Shown one piece after another: positions 7,394-13,666 of a stretch of DNA of 13,666 nt; the first letter of the stretch is position 1, and every line of letters starts with the position of its first letter. Position numbers and translations under genes: made by a program. Source of the DNA: CAZNNH01 sp964574335 (GTDB lineage: Bacteria; Acidobacteriota; Vicinamibacteria; Fen-336); the NCBI GenBank assembly GCA_964574335.1, contig CAZNNH010000172.1, forward strand, positions 1 to 13,666, written 5' to 3'. The notes under the pieces are model-generated. The model saw only the letters and a program-made list of their open reading frames with translations. It searched no databases and had not been told where the DNA came from.

Positions 7394-9097
7394 TCAGAGG
7401 CCGACGGCGCCCCCGTCGGGGGCGCGCCGGTCGCTGCCGCCCTCGAGCCGGTCGTCCTGTGGCTGGTACCGGATCCCTTCCGCCACCCCCTGCCCGTCGG
7501 TGGGGGCCAGGGCGTGGCCGCGAGCCCGGAGCAGGTCCAGGGTGTCGGGCGAGAAGCCGAGCGACTCGTAGCTGATCTGGTCGGGCAGCCATTGGTGGTG
7601 GAAGCGCGGCGCGTCGATCGCCTCCTGGATGTTCATGCCGAAGTCGACGACGTTGAGGATTGTCAGCAGCACCGTGTTGATGATGGTGCGCCCGCCGGGG
7701 CTGCCGATCACCATGAAGAGCTGCCCGTCGCGAGCCAGAATGGTGGGGGTCATGCTGGAGAGCATGCGTTTGCCGGGCTCCGCCAGGTTCGGCGGCGTGC
7801 CGATCTGTCCCTCCGCGTCGGTGAGGCCGGGTCCGGCGTTGAAGTCCCCCATCTCGTTGTTGAGCAGGAAGCCGGCGCCGGGGACCACGATCCGCGAGCC
7901 GTACCCCTGCTCGAGGGTGTAGGTCAGCGAGCAGGCGTTGCGGGCGCCGTCGACGATGGAGAAGTGGGTGGTCTGCGGGCTCACCTCGGGCCAGTCGAAA
8001 CGGTCGGGGGTCGAGCGACTGGCCCGGTCCGGGTCGATCGAGGCCCGCAGCTCGGCGGCGTACCCCTTCGAGGTCAGTCGATCGAGGGGCATCTCGGGGT
8101 TGAAGTCCGGGTCGCCCAGGTGGAGGGCGCGGTCGGCGAAGGCCCGGCGCATCGTCTCGGCCACCAGGTGGATGGTCCGGGCCGACCCCCAGCCCGAAGC
8201 GGTCAGGTCGTAGCCTTCCAGGACGTTCAGCATCTCCACGAGCGCCGTCCCTCCCGAGCTGGGCGGCGGCATGCTGAGCACCTCGTAGCCGCGATAGCTA
8301 CCGCGCGCGGGAGCCCGCCGCCGCGCCTGGTAGGCGGCCAGGTCCTCCCGGGTGATCAGGCCGCCGTTGGCCTTCATCTCCGCCTCGATCAGCCGCGCCG
8401 TCTCGCCCTGGTAGAAGCCGGCGGCTCCCCCCTCGGCGATCAGGCCGAGGGTCCGTGCCAGGTCCGGCTGGCGAAGGGTGTCGCCCATGCGGAAGGGCTC
8501 GCCGCGCTTGGAGAACTGCGCAACAGACGCCGCGTACCCACGCCGCTTCATGTCGTCGAGCACGCCGAGAAGCGAGCGCTCGAGACCGTAGCTGACGGTG
8601 AACCCGTCGCGGGCCAGGGCGACGGCCGGCTCCACCAGCCTCGCCCACGGCAGCCGCCCATGGTCCTCCCAGGCCATCCGCAGCCCGGCGACGGTGCCGG
8701 GCACGCCGACGGAGAGGTGGCCGTGGTGGTGGCGCTCCGCATCGTAGCCGCCGTCGCTCAGGAACATCTCCGGGCGGGCGCCTGAGGGCGCGGTCTCCCG
8801 GAAGTCGTAGGCGATGGCCTCGCCCTGGACCGGGCGGTAGAGCAGGAACCCGCCGCCCCCGATGTTGCCGGCGGTGGGATGGACCACGGCCAGGGCGAAC
8901 GCGACGGCCACCGCGGCGTCGATGGCGCCGCCCCCCTCGGCCAGGACCCGGGCGCCCACCTCCGAGGCGATGGCGTTCTGCGACACCACCATTCCGTGAC
9001 GGGCCACGGTGGGCGCGGAGCCGGCACGGCCGCTCGGCGCGGCGGCCAACAGCAGCAGCGTGACACAGGACGTGGCGCGGATCGTGGCTCTGGCCAA
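7394..9097 (-). CDS. ggt: gamma-glutamyltranspeptidase (glutathione hydrolase), secreted
   Basis: This is a 567-residue N-terminal-nucleophile hydrolase that would cleave or transfer the gamma-glutamyl group of glutathione and related peptides in the periplasm or outside the cell. Family marks in order are SQNAIASEVGARVLAEGG, NIGGGGFLL, FRETAP (substrate-binding Arg), the autoprocessing site QTTHFS with nucleophile Thr376, LLNNEMGDF, MLSSMTPTI and the oxyanion GSPGGRT. Cleavage before Thr376 would give a large subunit and a 192-residue small subunit, the usual sizes. I chose TTG at 9097 because AGGAGG lies six bases upstream of it. It yields a clean signal peptide (MARATIRATS, then CVTLLLLAAAP, then SA). 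ATG 9124 is an alternative with no ribosome-binding site. Upstream extension to 9469 would overlap nfo and is rejected. The gene follows nfo by 31 bp and is probably co-transcribed with it. It ends before tandem hairpins. Confidence 0.93.
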   Translation of the reverse strand: MARATIRATSCVTLLLLAAAPSGRAGSAPTVARHGMVVSQNAIASEVGARVLAEGGGAIDAAVAVAFALAVVHPTAGNIGGGGFLLYRPVQGEAIAYDFRETAPSGARPEMFLSDGGYDAERHHHGHLSVGVPGTVAGLRMAWEDHGRLPWARLVEPAVALARDGFTVSYGLERSLLGVLDDMKRRGYAASVAQFSKRGEPFRMGDTLRQPDLARTLGLIAEGGAAGFYQGETARLIEAEMKANGGLITREDLAAYQARRRAPARGSYRGYEVLSMPPPSSGGTALVEMLNVLEGYDLTASGWGSARTIHLVAETMRRAFADRALHLGDPDFNPEMPLDRLTSKGYAAELRASIDPDRASRSTPDRFDWPEVSPQTTHFSIVDGARNACSLTYTLEQGYGSRIVVPGAGFLLNNEMGDFNAGPGLTDAEGQIGTPPNLAEPGKRMLSSMTPTILARDGQLFMVIGSPGGRTIINTVLLTILNVVDFGMNIQEAIDAPRFHHQWLPDQISYESLGFSPDTLDLLRARGHALAPTDGQGVAEGIRYQPQDDRLEGGSDRRAPDGGAVGL

Positions 9098-9103
9098 CGG
9101 GCT

Positions 9104-9109
9104 CCTCCT
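9104..9109 (-). promoter_or_regulatory. Shine-Dalgarno that fixes the gamma-glutamyltranspeptidase start
   Basis: AGGAGG on the minus strand lies six bases before TTG 9097, an ideal match and spacing. It falls inside the reading frame of the longer ATG 9124 alternative, which itself has nothing comparable upstream. This makes TTG the favoured start. Confidence 0.75.
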
Positions 9110-9128
9110 GGATCGGGTCGTCATCGAG

Positions 9129-9986
9129 CTATTGTGGGCGGCTCCGGGCTCGGCCCAGCCGACGGAGGAGCGCAATCTCCTTCCTCCACACCGCCTCCGG
9201 GCCCGGTGTCTCGAGCGCCATCGGCACCTCGCGGAGGCGCGGGTCCTGGAGCAGTCGCCGAAAGGTCTGGCGTCCGAGGTGACCCTGGCCGATCGGCGCG
9301 TGGCGGTCGAGGCGGCTGCCCAGCCCGGCACGAGCGTCGTTGAGGTGGATGAATCGCACCTGCGCAAGGCCGATCCGGCCGGCGAGCTCGTCGAGGGTGC
9401 GCTCATAGCCGCGCGGCGAGGCGAGGTCGTAGCCCGCCGCCAAGAGGTGGCAGGTGTCCAAGCAGACACCGAGACGCTCCGGCCGTCTGACCCGTGAGAG
9501 GACCTCGGCGATCTCCTCGAAACGGTGGCCGATGCTCGAGCCCTGCCCCGCGGTGACCTCGAGAAGGGGCATCACGTCGCTGTCGCGGGTGCGCTCGAGG
9601 GCCTGATCCAGGCTTCTCACGATCCGCCGGATCCCGGCCTCGGTCCCCGCTCCCATGTGCGCGCCGGGGTGGAACACGACGTAGGGGAGGCCCAGCACCG
9701 CGCACCTTTGGAGCTCGCCCACAAAGGCCCGCCGGCTCCTCTGCAAGATCTCGCGATCGGGGCTGGCCAGGTTGACGAGATAGGAGCCGTGGCTCACCGC
9801 CAGCTCCAAGCCGCTGGCGGCCATGGCGGCGCGGAACTGCTGCGCCTCGGCCCGTCCCACCCCGCGCGCCCGCCACTGCACCTGGGTGCGGGTGAAGATC
9901 TGGATCACGTCGGCGCCGATCGACCGGCCCCGCGCCGGGGCCTCGGCGAGACCGCCGGCGACGGAAACGTGGGCTCCGAGCCGCAT
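9129..9986 (-). CDS. nfo: endonuclease IV (AP endonuclease, Nfo family)
   Basis: This is a 285-residue TIM-barrel DNA-repair enzyme that cuts 5' to abasic sites and removes blocked 3' ends in base-excision repair. Reading from ATG 9986 gives MRLGAHVSVAGG, the standard family start. All nine expected zinc ligands are visible in context: SHGSYLVNLA (His), FHPGAH (His), LLEVTAGQ (Glu), CLDTCHLLAAGYD (Asp and His), FIHLNDA (His), LDRHAPIGQGHLG (Asp and His) and ALETPG (Glu). One usual residue differs: the family often has LLENTAGQ, and here Asn is replaced by Val next to the zinc Glu. The length is normal. GGGAGG lies 11 bases upstream of the start; an in-frame start at 10046 only adds an unconserved 20-residue tail. 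It is 105 bp downstream of the sugar-binding-like gene and 31 bp upstream of gamma-glutamyltranspeptidase, all on the same strand. Confidence 0.95.
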   Translation of the reverse strand: MRLGAHVSVAGGLAEAPARGRSIGADVIQIFTRTQVQWRARGVGRAEAQQFRAAMAASGLELAVSHGSYLVNLASPDREILQRSRRAFVGELQRCAVLGLPYVVFHPGAHMGAGTEAGIRRIVRSLDQALERTRDSDVMPLLEVTAGQGSSIGHRFEEIAEVLSRVRRPERLGVCLDTCHLLAAGYDLASPRGYERTLDELAGRIGLAQVRFIHLNDARAGLGSRLDRHAPIGQGHLGRQTFRRLLQDPRLREVPMALETPGPEAVWRKEIALLRRLGRARSRPQ

Positions 9987-10091
9987 GTCGTCGAGGTCCT
10001 CCCGCTTCGTCGAGGCTACATGGTCGCGGATCGACGACGGCGGCACAACCTCGGGCCGGGATCCTTCCGGGGTGCAGCTTCGAAGGGACGC

Positions 10092-11105
10092 TCAGGACGC
10101 AGCCTGGCGCCGGGCGGTCGGGACGACGTCGGGCAGTGGCCGAAGCTCCTCGAGGGGCGGGTAGGAGGTCGGGGGAACCACCACGTCGATGCAGGGCTCG
10201 ATGTCCCGGGTGTGGCGGCGCAGGGACTCGGTCATCGCATCAGGCATCACCAGCTTGGCGAACATGAGGATGGCCTCACGCATGCAATGCGGCTGCACCA
10301 CCGTCGCGTTGAGCTCACCGGCATCCACCTTGGCCCGGCCGAACCGGCTGAGCCCGTCCATTCCCAGGAAGGCCAGGTCGCCGCGTCCCCGGGGGCCGCA
10401 GAACTCCCGGATCCCGATCGCCATCTCGTCGTTGTGGGCCAGCGCCGCTCGTGTGAACGGCAGCAGCCTCTCCACACCGGAGGTCGTGAGCGCGTGAACG
10501 GCGCTCTCCTTGCTCCACGGGGCGAACAGCATCTGGGTCTGGATGCGGATGTGGGGGGTGCGAGCGAGCTGCTGCCGGAACCCGGCGCTGCGCCGGTAGG
10601 TGGCCGAGCTGTGGATCGGCCCCTGCATGTAGATCACGTCGACCTGCCGCTCCGGGGCCGCCGGAAACAGGCGCTGGAGCTGCAGTGCCTGGAGCCGTCC
10701 CATCTCGTCCTGGTCGGCGCCCACGCTCCACACCAGGCGGCTCCTCAGGTCGGGCTCCTGCTCGATCAGCTTGGTGGACAGGCCCTGCTGCATGAAGACC
10801 CACGCGAGCCGGCGATCGGCAGCCAGCAGCACCGAGCGAGCGATGGAGTCGACGGCCTGCAGCGTGATCGGCAGGACCAGCAGCAGGTGCTCCTTGCCGT
10901 CGTCTCCCCGCGAGAGGGCTTCGGCCCGCTCGCGGAGCTGGCTGATCTGGAGGTCGCTGTCTTCCTCGGCCTCGTGGAACGCGATCTGGGCCGCGCCGCC
11001 ACCTCGCTTCAGCTCGGCCACCGTAGCCAGCGCCTCGTTGCAGGAAGCGCTGAGGAAAGGTTGGCTCCGGCTATTGAAGAAGAAGTCGACCTGCATCGGC
11101 CGCAT
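10092..11105 (-). CDS. periplasmic-binding-protein-like (RbsB/LacI-type) sugar-binding domain protein, no signal peptide
   Basis: The 337-residue protein has the two-lobed ligand-binding pattern of RbsB-type sugar-binding proteins and LacI-family effector domains. FFFNSRSQPFLSASCNEAL (about 8-26) fits the first strand and helix, followed by DSDLQISQLRERAE. DQDEMGRLQA (131-140), YMQGPIHSSATYRRSAGF, AHNDEMAIG (223-231, with a ligand-type Asn-Asp), FLGMDGL (246-252) and ATVVQPHCMREA (267-278) follow in the canonical order. Unusually, it starts directly with the fold. There is no signal peptide, lipobox or membrane helix, and no helix-turn-helix, and no ABC-transporter genes lie next to it. It is therefore probably a cytoplasmic ligand sensor rather than a transport component. 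The partner and ligand are unknown. GGGAGG six bases upstream supports ATG 11105. A promoter at 11190-11218 and a CRP-like box at 11258-11273 lie upstream. Confidence 0.7.
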   Translation of the reverse strand: MRPMQVDFFFNSRSQPFLSASCNEALATVAELKRGGGAAQIAFHEAEEDSDLQISQLRERAEALSRGDDGKEHLLLVLPITLQAVDSIARSVLLAADRRLAWVFMQQGLSTKLIEQEPDLRSRLVWSVGADQDEMGRLQALQLQRLFPAAPERQVDVIYMQGPIHSSATYRRSAGFRQQLARTPHIRIQTQMLFAPWSKESAVHALTTSGVERLLPFTRAALAHNDEMAIGIREFCGPRGRGDLAFLGMDGLSRFGRAKVDAGELNATVVQPHCMREAILMFAKLVMPDAMTESLRRHTRDIEPCIDVVVPPTSYPPLEELRPLPDVVPTARRQAAS

Positions 11106-11189
11106 GGTCCACCTCCCGAGAGACGGGGATCCTTCGGTTCTCGGTCAAGCCTGGGGTTCTCCAGGTGCTGGGCTGGGGACGTCTGCTCC

Positions 11190-11218
11190 CTTGTACCTGC
11201 CACGCGCGCGGGAGGCAA
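11190..11218 (-). promoter_or_regulatory. sigma70-type promoter for the sugar-binding-like gene
   Basis: On the minus strand TTGCCT (11218-11213) and TACAAG (11195-11190) are separated by exactly 17 bp, each matching consensus at four of six positions. Transcription would start near 11183 and leave a 5' leader of about 78 bases before ATG 11105. That leader contains a small hairpin (CCTGG/CCAGG, 11150-11165). Confidence 0.5.
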
Positions 11219-11257
11219 GCCCTTTTTTCGGCTCGGGGAACCTGGGCAAGGCGCGGA

Positions 11258-11273
11258 TGTGATGAGAATCACA
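11258..11273. promoter_or_regulatory. CRP/FNR-family operator between divergent promoters
   Basis: TGTGA-TGAGAA-TCACA matches the CRP consensus TGTGA-N6-TCACA in all ten defined positions. The symmetric arms extend to TGTGAT/ATCACA. Its centre (11265.5) lies about 82 bp upstream of the predicted leftward start and about 93 bp upstream of the predicted rightward start. These distances agree with class I CRP sites on the same DNA face as RNA polymerase. The bound regulator (CRP or a relative) is inferred, not encoded here. Confidence 0.65.
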
Positions 11274-11323
11274 CGTGACCGATGGGGCTCAGAGCGGCTG
11301 GTGGCCCGGTGGTGATGAACGGG

Positions 11324-11352
11324 TTGACATCCCTCGTCCCTGCCATCATGAT
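11324..11352 (+). promoter_or_regulatory. sigma70-type promoter for the SpeE-like membrane protein gene
   Basis: A perfect -35 TTGACA (11324-11329), a 17-bp spacer and CATGAT (11347-11352, four of six -10 matches) predict a start site around 11358-11361. That is directly at the ATG at 11362, so the mRNA would be leaderless or nearly so. Confidence 0.6.
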
Positions 11353-11361
11353 CGCGGCCCC

Positions 11362-13125
11362 ATGGTGGGTTGGCTCCCTCGACGGCGGCCTGCGGCCGCG
11401 AGCGCCCTTGCCTTCCTCACCGCCGCCGTCACCCTCTTCGTGCAGGTGTTGGTCCACCGGATGGTGTCGGCCAAGCTGCTGAACAACTACGCCTTCCTGG
11501 TGATCTCGCTGACCATGCTGGGATTCGCCTTCTCGGGAGTGCTGTTGACGCGGTGGCTCCCGACCCTGCTGGCGAAGCTCGAGGACGCCATGACGGTCTG
11601 TGCGGCGCTGTTCGCGCTGTGCCTGCTCGGCTCGGCCGCTCTCTTCTACCAGGCTCCCGCCACGCTGTCCCTGGGCGTCTCCCGCGGTGACTTCGTCATC
11701 GCGTTCTTGAAGTCCGTTCCGCTGGCGCTTCTTTTCGCGTTGCCGTTCACGCTGTGCGGGTTGATCCTGGGCACGCTGCTGTCCGCCCCGACGCTGCCGA
11801 CGCGGCGGATCTACTTCTTCGACCTGCTCGGCTCCGCGGCCGGCGCCGCCGGTGTGATCCCGGCGATCCGCCACCTGGGGGTCGAGCGGAGCACTCTCGC
11901 CGCCTCGGCGGCGCTGCTGGCCGGGACCTGGGTGCTGTTCCCGCCTCGGCGCGCCCGCTCCCGCGCCCTCGCTGTCGTGGCGGCGATCGTCATTGTCGGT
12001 GGCTGGGTCGGCCGTGACCGGCTGTTCGACCTGCGGTACCCCGAGGGCACGATGCTCTCGGCGCTGAGCCGGCTGCCTCCACCCTTCGGCATCGAGCGGG
12101 TGGTCTGGGACCCGATCGCCCGGATCGAGATGACACGGATCCCACCGCCGGCTCTCTCCGGCCACAACTACCCCGCCCTGATCGGTGGCGACGTGAGGTT
12201 CCACCAGCGCTTCCAGCGCCTGCTGACGCAGAACAACTACGCCTTCACCTACGCCGTCCACTACGACGGCCGGCGGGAGTCGCTCGAGGGGATCGAGCAG
12301 ACGATCTACGCGGCCGCCTACCAGGCGCGGACCGTGGAGCACCCGAAGGTGGGGATCGTCGGGGTGGGCGGGGGCTTTGACGTCCTCACCGCCCTGTACT
12401 TCGGTGCCCGGCGCATCACGGCCGTCGAGATCAACGCCGCGATCGTCGAGATCCTGACCGGGAGCTACCACGACTATTTCCGGAGTTGGGTCGACGATCC
12501 TCGTGTCGAACTGGTAGTCGCCGAGGGTCGCCACTACCTGGCCACCACCAAAAGGCGCTTCGACGTGCTGCAACTCTCGGGCGTCGACTCGTACGCCGGC
12601 ACCGCCGCCGCCGCCCACATCTTCTCGGAGAGCTACCTCTACACGCGGGAGGCCTTCGACCTGTATCTGGAGCGGCTCACGGACCGGGGCGTGCTGAACG
12701 TGATGCGCCTCGAGTACATCCCCCCCCGAGAGATGCTGCGCGCGTTGACCACGGCGGTGGGCGCGCTGCGGCGGGCCGGCGTCGCGCGGCCCGCCGACCA
12801 CATCGTGATGCTGACGCAGAACGACGGGACGTTCACGGCCCTTCTGGTCAAGAAGAGCCCGTTCACGCCCACCGAGGTGAGCGTCTCGCCCGGTGGGCCG
12901 ACTCCAGCCCCTTCTTCTTCCTTTCGGCCGCGCCGGGCAAGAACCGGCTCGACGGCAACCACTACCAGCGCTTCCTCGCCCTCCGGGACCCACGGCGCGA
13001 GGCGCGTTTCATCGCCTCGGCGCCCTACGACATCCAACCGGTGGATGACGACCGTCCATTCTTCTTCCGGTACTCGTTCTGGTGGCACCTTTTCGACCGC
13101 GACCCGCTGCTCAGCACCCCCGTGA
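11362..13125 (+). CDS. membrane-embedded spermidine-synthase-like protein, N-terminal and enzyme domains (frame broken near residue 506)
   Basis: The product begins with about six or seven hydrophobic helices (about residues 10-220; MFS- or spermidine-synthase-fusion type). A soluble Rossmann-fold domain resembling SpeE follows: the nucleotide-binding loop IVGVGGGFD (332-340), acidic ITAVEIN (E356), VELVVAEGRHYL, and FDVLQLSGVDSYAG (D401, D409). Such fusions are often annotated as spermidine synthase, but the reaction is usually untested; aminopropyl transfer or SAM-dependent chemistry are possibilities. True coding stops at about 12879. From there to the TGA at 13125 the frame is Ser/Thr/Arg/Pro-rich noise, while the matching continuation (ERLARWADSSPFFFL) is in the -1 frame. 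ATG 11362 starts a sensible N-terminus (MVGWLPRRR before the first helix) and has no Shine-Dalgarno, agreeing with the near-leaderless promoter just upstream. GTG 11275 is an alternative. Confidence 0.75.
   Translation: MVGWLPRRRPAAASALAFLTAAVTLFVQVLVHRMVSAKLLNNYAFLVISLTMLGFAFSGVLLTRWLPTLLAKLEDAMTVCAALFALCLLGSAALFYQAPATLSLGVSRGDFVIAFLKSVPLALLFALPFTLCGLILGTLLSAPTLPTRRIYFFDLLGSAAGAAGVIPAIRHLGVERSTLAASAALLAGTWVLFPPRRARSRALAVVAAIVIVGGWVGRDRLFDLRYPEGTMLSALSRLPPPFGIERVVWDPIARIEMTRIPPPALSGHNYPALIGGDVRFHQRFQRLLTQNNYAFTYAVHYDGRRESLEGIEQTIYAAAYQARTVEHPKVGIVGVGGGFDVLTALYFGARRITAVEINAAIVEILTGSYHDYFRSWVDDPRVELVVAEGRHYLATTKRRFDVLQLSGVDSYAGTAAAAHIFSESYLYTREAFDLYLERLTDRGVLNVMRLEYIPPREMLRALTTAVGALRRAGVARPADHIVMLTQNDGTFTALLVKKSPFTPTEVSVSPGGPTPAPSSSFRPRRARTGSTATTTSASSPSGTHGARRVSSPRRPTTSNRWMTTVHSSSGTRSGGTFSTATRCSAPP
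12877..12881 (+). other. apparent one-base deletion (frameshift point)
   Basis: The sequence reads ...ACC GAG GTG AGC... where the continuing protein requires ACC GAG GTG GAG CGT. Restoring a single G gives TEVERLARWADSSPFFF without a break. There is no X-XXY-YYZ slippery heptamer here, so programmed -1 frameshifting is unlikely. A sequencing or assembly error, or a recent mutation, fits better. Confidence 0.7.
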
Positions 13126-13666
13126 TGGAGTACAGCATCCTCCTCCTCAGCGGGCTGATCGGCGCTGCCGCCCTGTTCGCCGTCTACCTCCCGCTTCGCT
13201 ACCTGGCCGGCCGCGGGCGCCGATGCCCAGGAAGCCTGCGCTACGGCATCTACTTCGCCGGCGCCGGACTCGGGTACATGGCCGTCGAGATCGCGCTGCT
13301 TCAGCGCCTGGGGCTGTTCCTCGGCCATCCGAACCTGGCCCTCTCGGTGGTCCTGGCCGTGCTGCTCTTCTCGAGCGGCCTCGGCTCTCTCTTCTCCGCA
13401 GCGCTGGTGAGGACCCTGGGCGGCGTCCGCTTCGTCAGCTACAGCCTGTGCGGATGGGTGCTGCTCCAGTACCTGCTGGTGCTTCCCCTCCTGCACCAAC
13501 TGGTCGGCCTGGCCTTTCCCGTCAGGGTCGCCATGGCCAGCGCGCTGATCCTGCCGATTGGGCTCTGCCTGGGCGTGTTCGTGCCGACCGCCCTCGAGCA
13601 GCTCAAGCCCACGGCCCCCGCCTACGTGCCCTGGGCCTGGGGAATCAACGGGATCTTCTCGGTGCT
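12879..13666 (+). CDS. C-terminal part of the same SpeE-like membrane protein, in the -1 frame; runs off right edge
   Basis: From GAG at 12879 this frame stays open to the window end and continues the upstream protein: WADSSPFFFLSAAPGKN, then SAPYDIQPVDDDRPFFFRY, which is the usual segment that ends the SpeE-like domain in these fusions. Next come about six hydrophobic helices, including SILLLSGLIGAAALFAVYL, GIYFAGAGLGYMAVEIALLQ and ALILPIGLCLGVFVPTALEQ. GYMAVEIALLQR is a typical motif of the membrane part of these proteins. It has no start signal of its own. It is best read as the 3' part of one gene whose frame was shifted by a missing base near 12879. The true stop lies beyond the window. 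Confidence 0.75.

Noticed and set aside
6779..8785. A 668-codon plus-strand frame spanning the GT-C-like gene end and the gamma-glutamyltranspeptidase gene
   Set aside because: It crosses the hairpin-rich convergent spacer and is antisense to an unmistakable gamma-glutamyltranspeptidase.
9098..9469. N-terminal extension of gamma-glutamyltranspeptidase to 9469
   Set aside because: The added residues are Arg/Ser/Thr-rich, overlap nfo in another frame, and would bury the signal peptide.
11150..11165. Small hairpin in the 5' leader of the sugar-binding-like gene as a riboswitch
   Set aside because: It is a 5-bp stem only, with no recognisable riboswitch core, so it is probably incidental.
9525..11315. 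A 596-codon plus-strand frame opposite nfo and the sugar-binding-like gene
   Set aside because: It is antisense to two genes with clear motifs and ribosome-binding sites, and its composition is typical of a shadow frame.
12871..12885. Programmed -1 ribosomal frameshift
   Set aside because: There is no slippery heptamer or obvious downstream pseudoknot, and one missing G explains the break simply.
11269..12993. A 574-codon minus-strand frame opposite the SpeE-like gene
   Set aside because: It is antisense to a Rossmann-fold domain with a clear glycine-rich loop. The content is charged, low-complexity shadow sequence.

Overview
The window is a GC-rich (visibly about 70%) stretch of a bacterial chromosome. 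It probably comes from a diderm (Gram-negative-type) organism, because it encodes an LptC/LptA-like lipopolysaccharide-transport protein, a lipoprotein sulfatase and a secreted gamma-glutamyltranspeptidase. The mix (tandem sulfatase, long LptC-OstA fusion, membrane-embedded spermidine-synthase-like protein) recalls Acidobacteriota or neighbouring high-GC environmental phyla. That placement is an inference and would need a database search. I see no tRNA, rRNA, CRISPR array, insertion sequence or phage gene, and nothing that marks the region as mobile.

Layout: (1) 1-683, minus strand: the N-terminal part of an APC-family amino-acid permease that runs off the left edge. (2) A 205-bp divergent spacer with a perfect 14-bp palindrome. 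(3) 889-7253, plus strand: a three-gene run made of a tandem-domain lipoprotein sulfatase, a 671-residue LptC/OstA-like protein, and a polytopic GT-C-like membrane protein whose GTG start overlaps the previous stop. This looks like a cell-envelope operon. (4) 7254-7393: a convergent spacer packed with GC hairpins. (5) 9986-7394, minus strand: endonuclease IV (nfo) followed 31 bp later by gamma-glutamyltranspeptidase. (6) 11105-10092, minus strand: a periplasmic-binding-protein-like sugar-binding protein with no signal peptide. (7) A 256-bp divergent control region with one consensus CRP/FNR-type operator and a plausible sigma70 promoter on each side. (8) 11362 to the right edge, plus strand: a membrane/spermidine-synthase-like/membrane fusion protein. 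Its reading frame is broken by an apparent one-base deletion near 12879.

The most interesting points are as follows. The sulfatase is a fusion of a catalytically dead sulfatase domain to an intact iduronate-2-sulfatase-like domain. One CRP-like box sits at about -82 and -93 from two facing promoters, which suggests co-regulation of the signal-less sugar-binding protein and the SpeE-like membrane protein. The second of these genes appears to be leaderless. The long LptC-OstA protein is translationally coupled to a GT-C-like membrane enzyme, which hints at a dedicated envelope glycan or lipid export and modification module. I could run no searches, so family names rest on motifs read from the translations.
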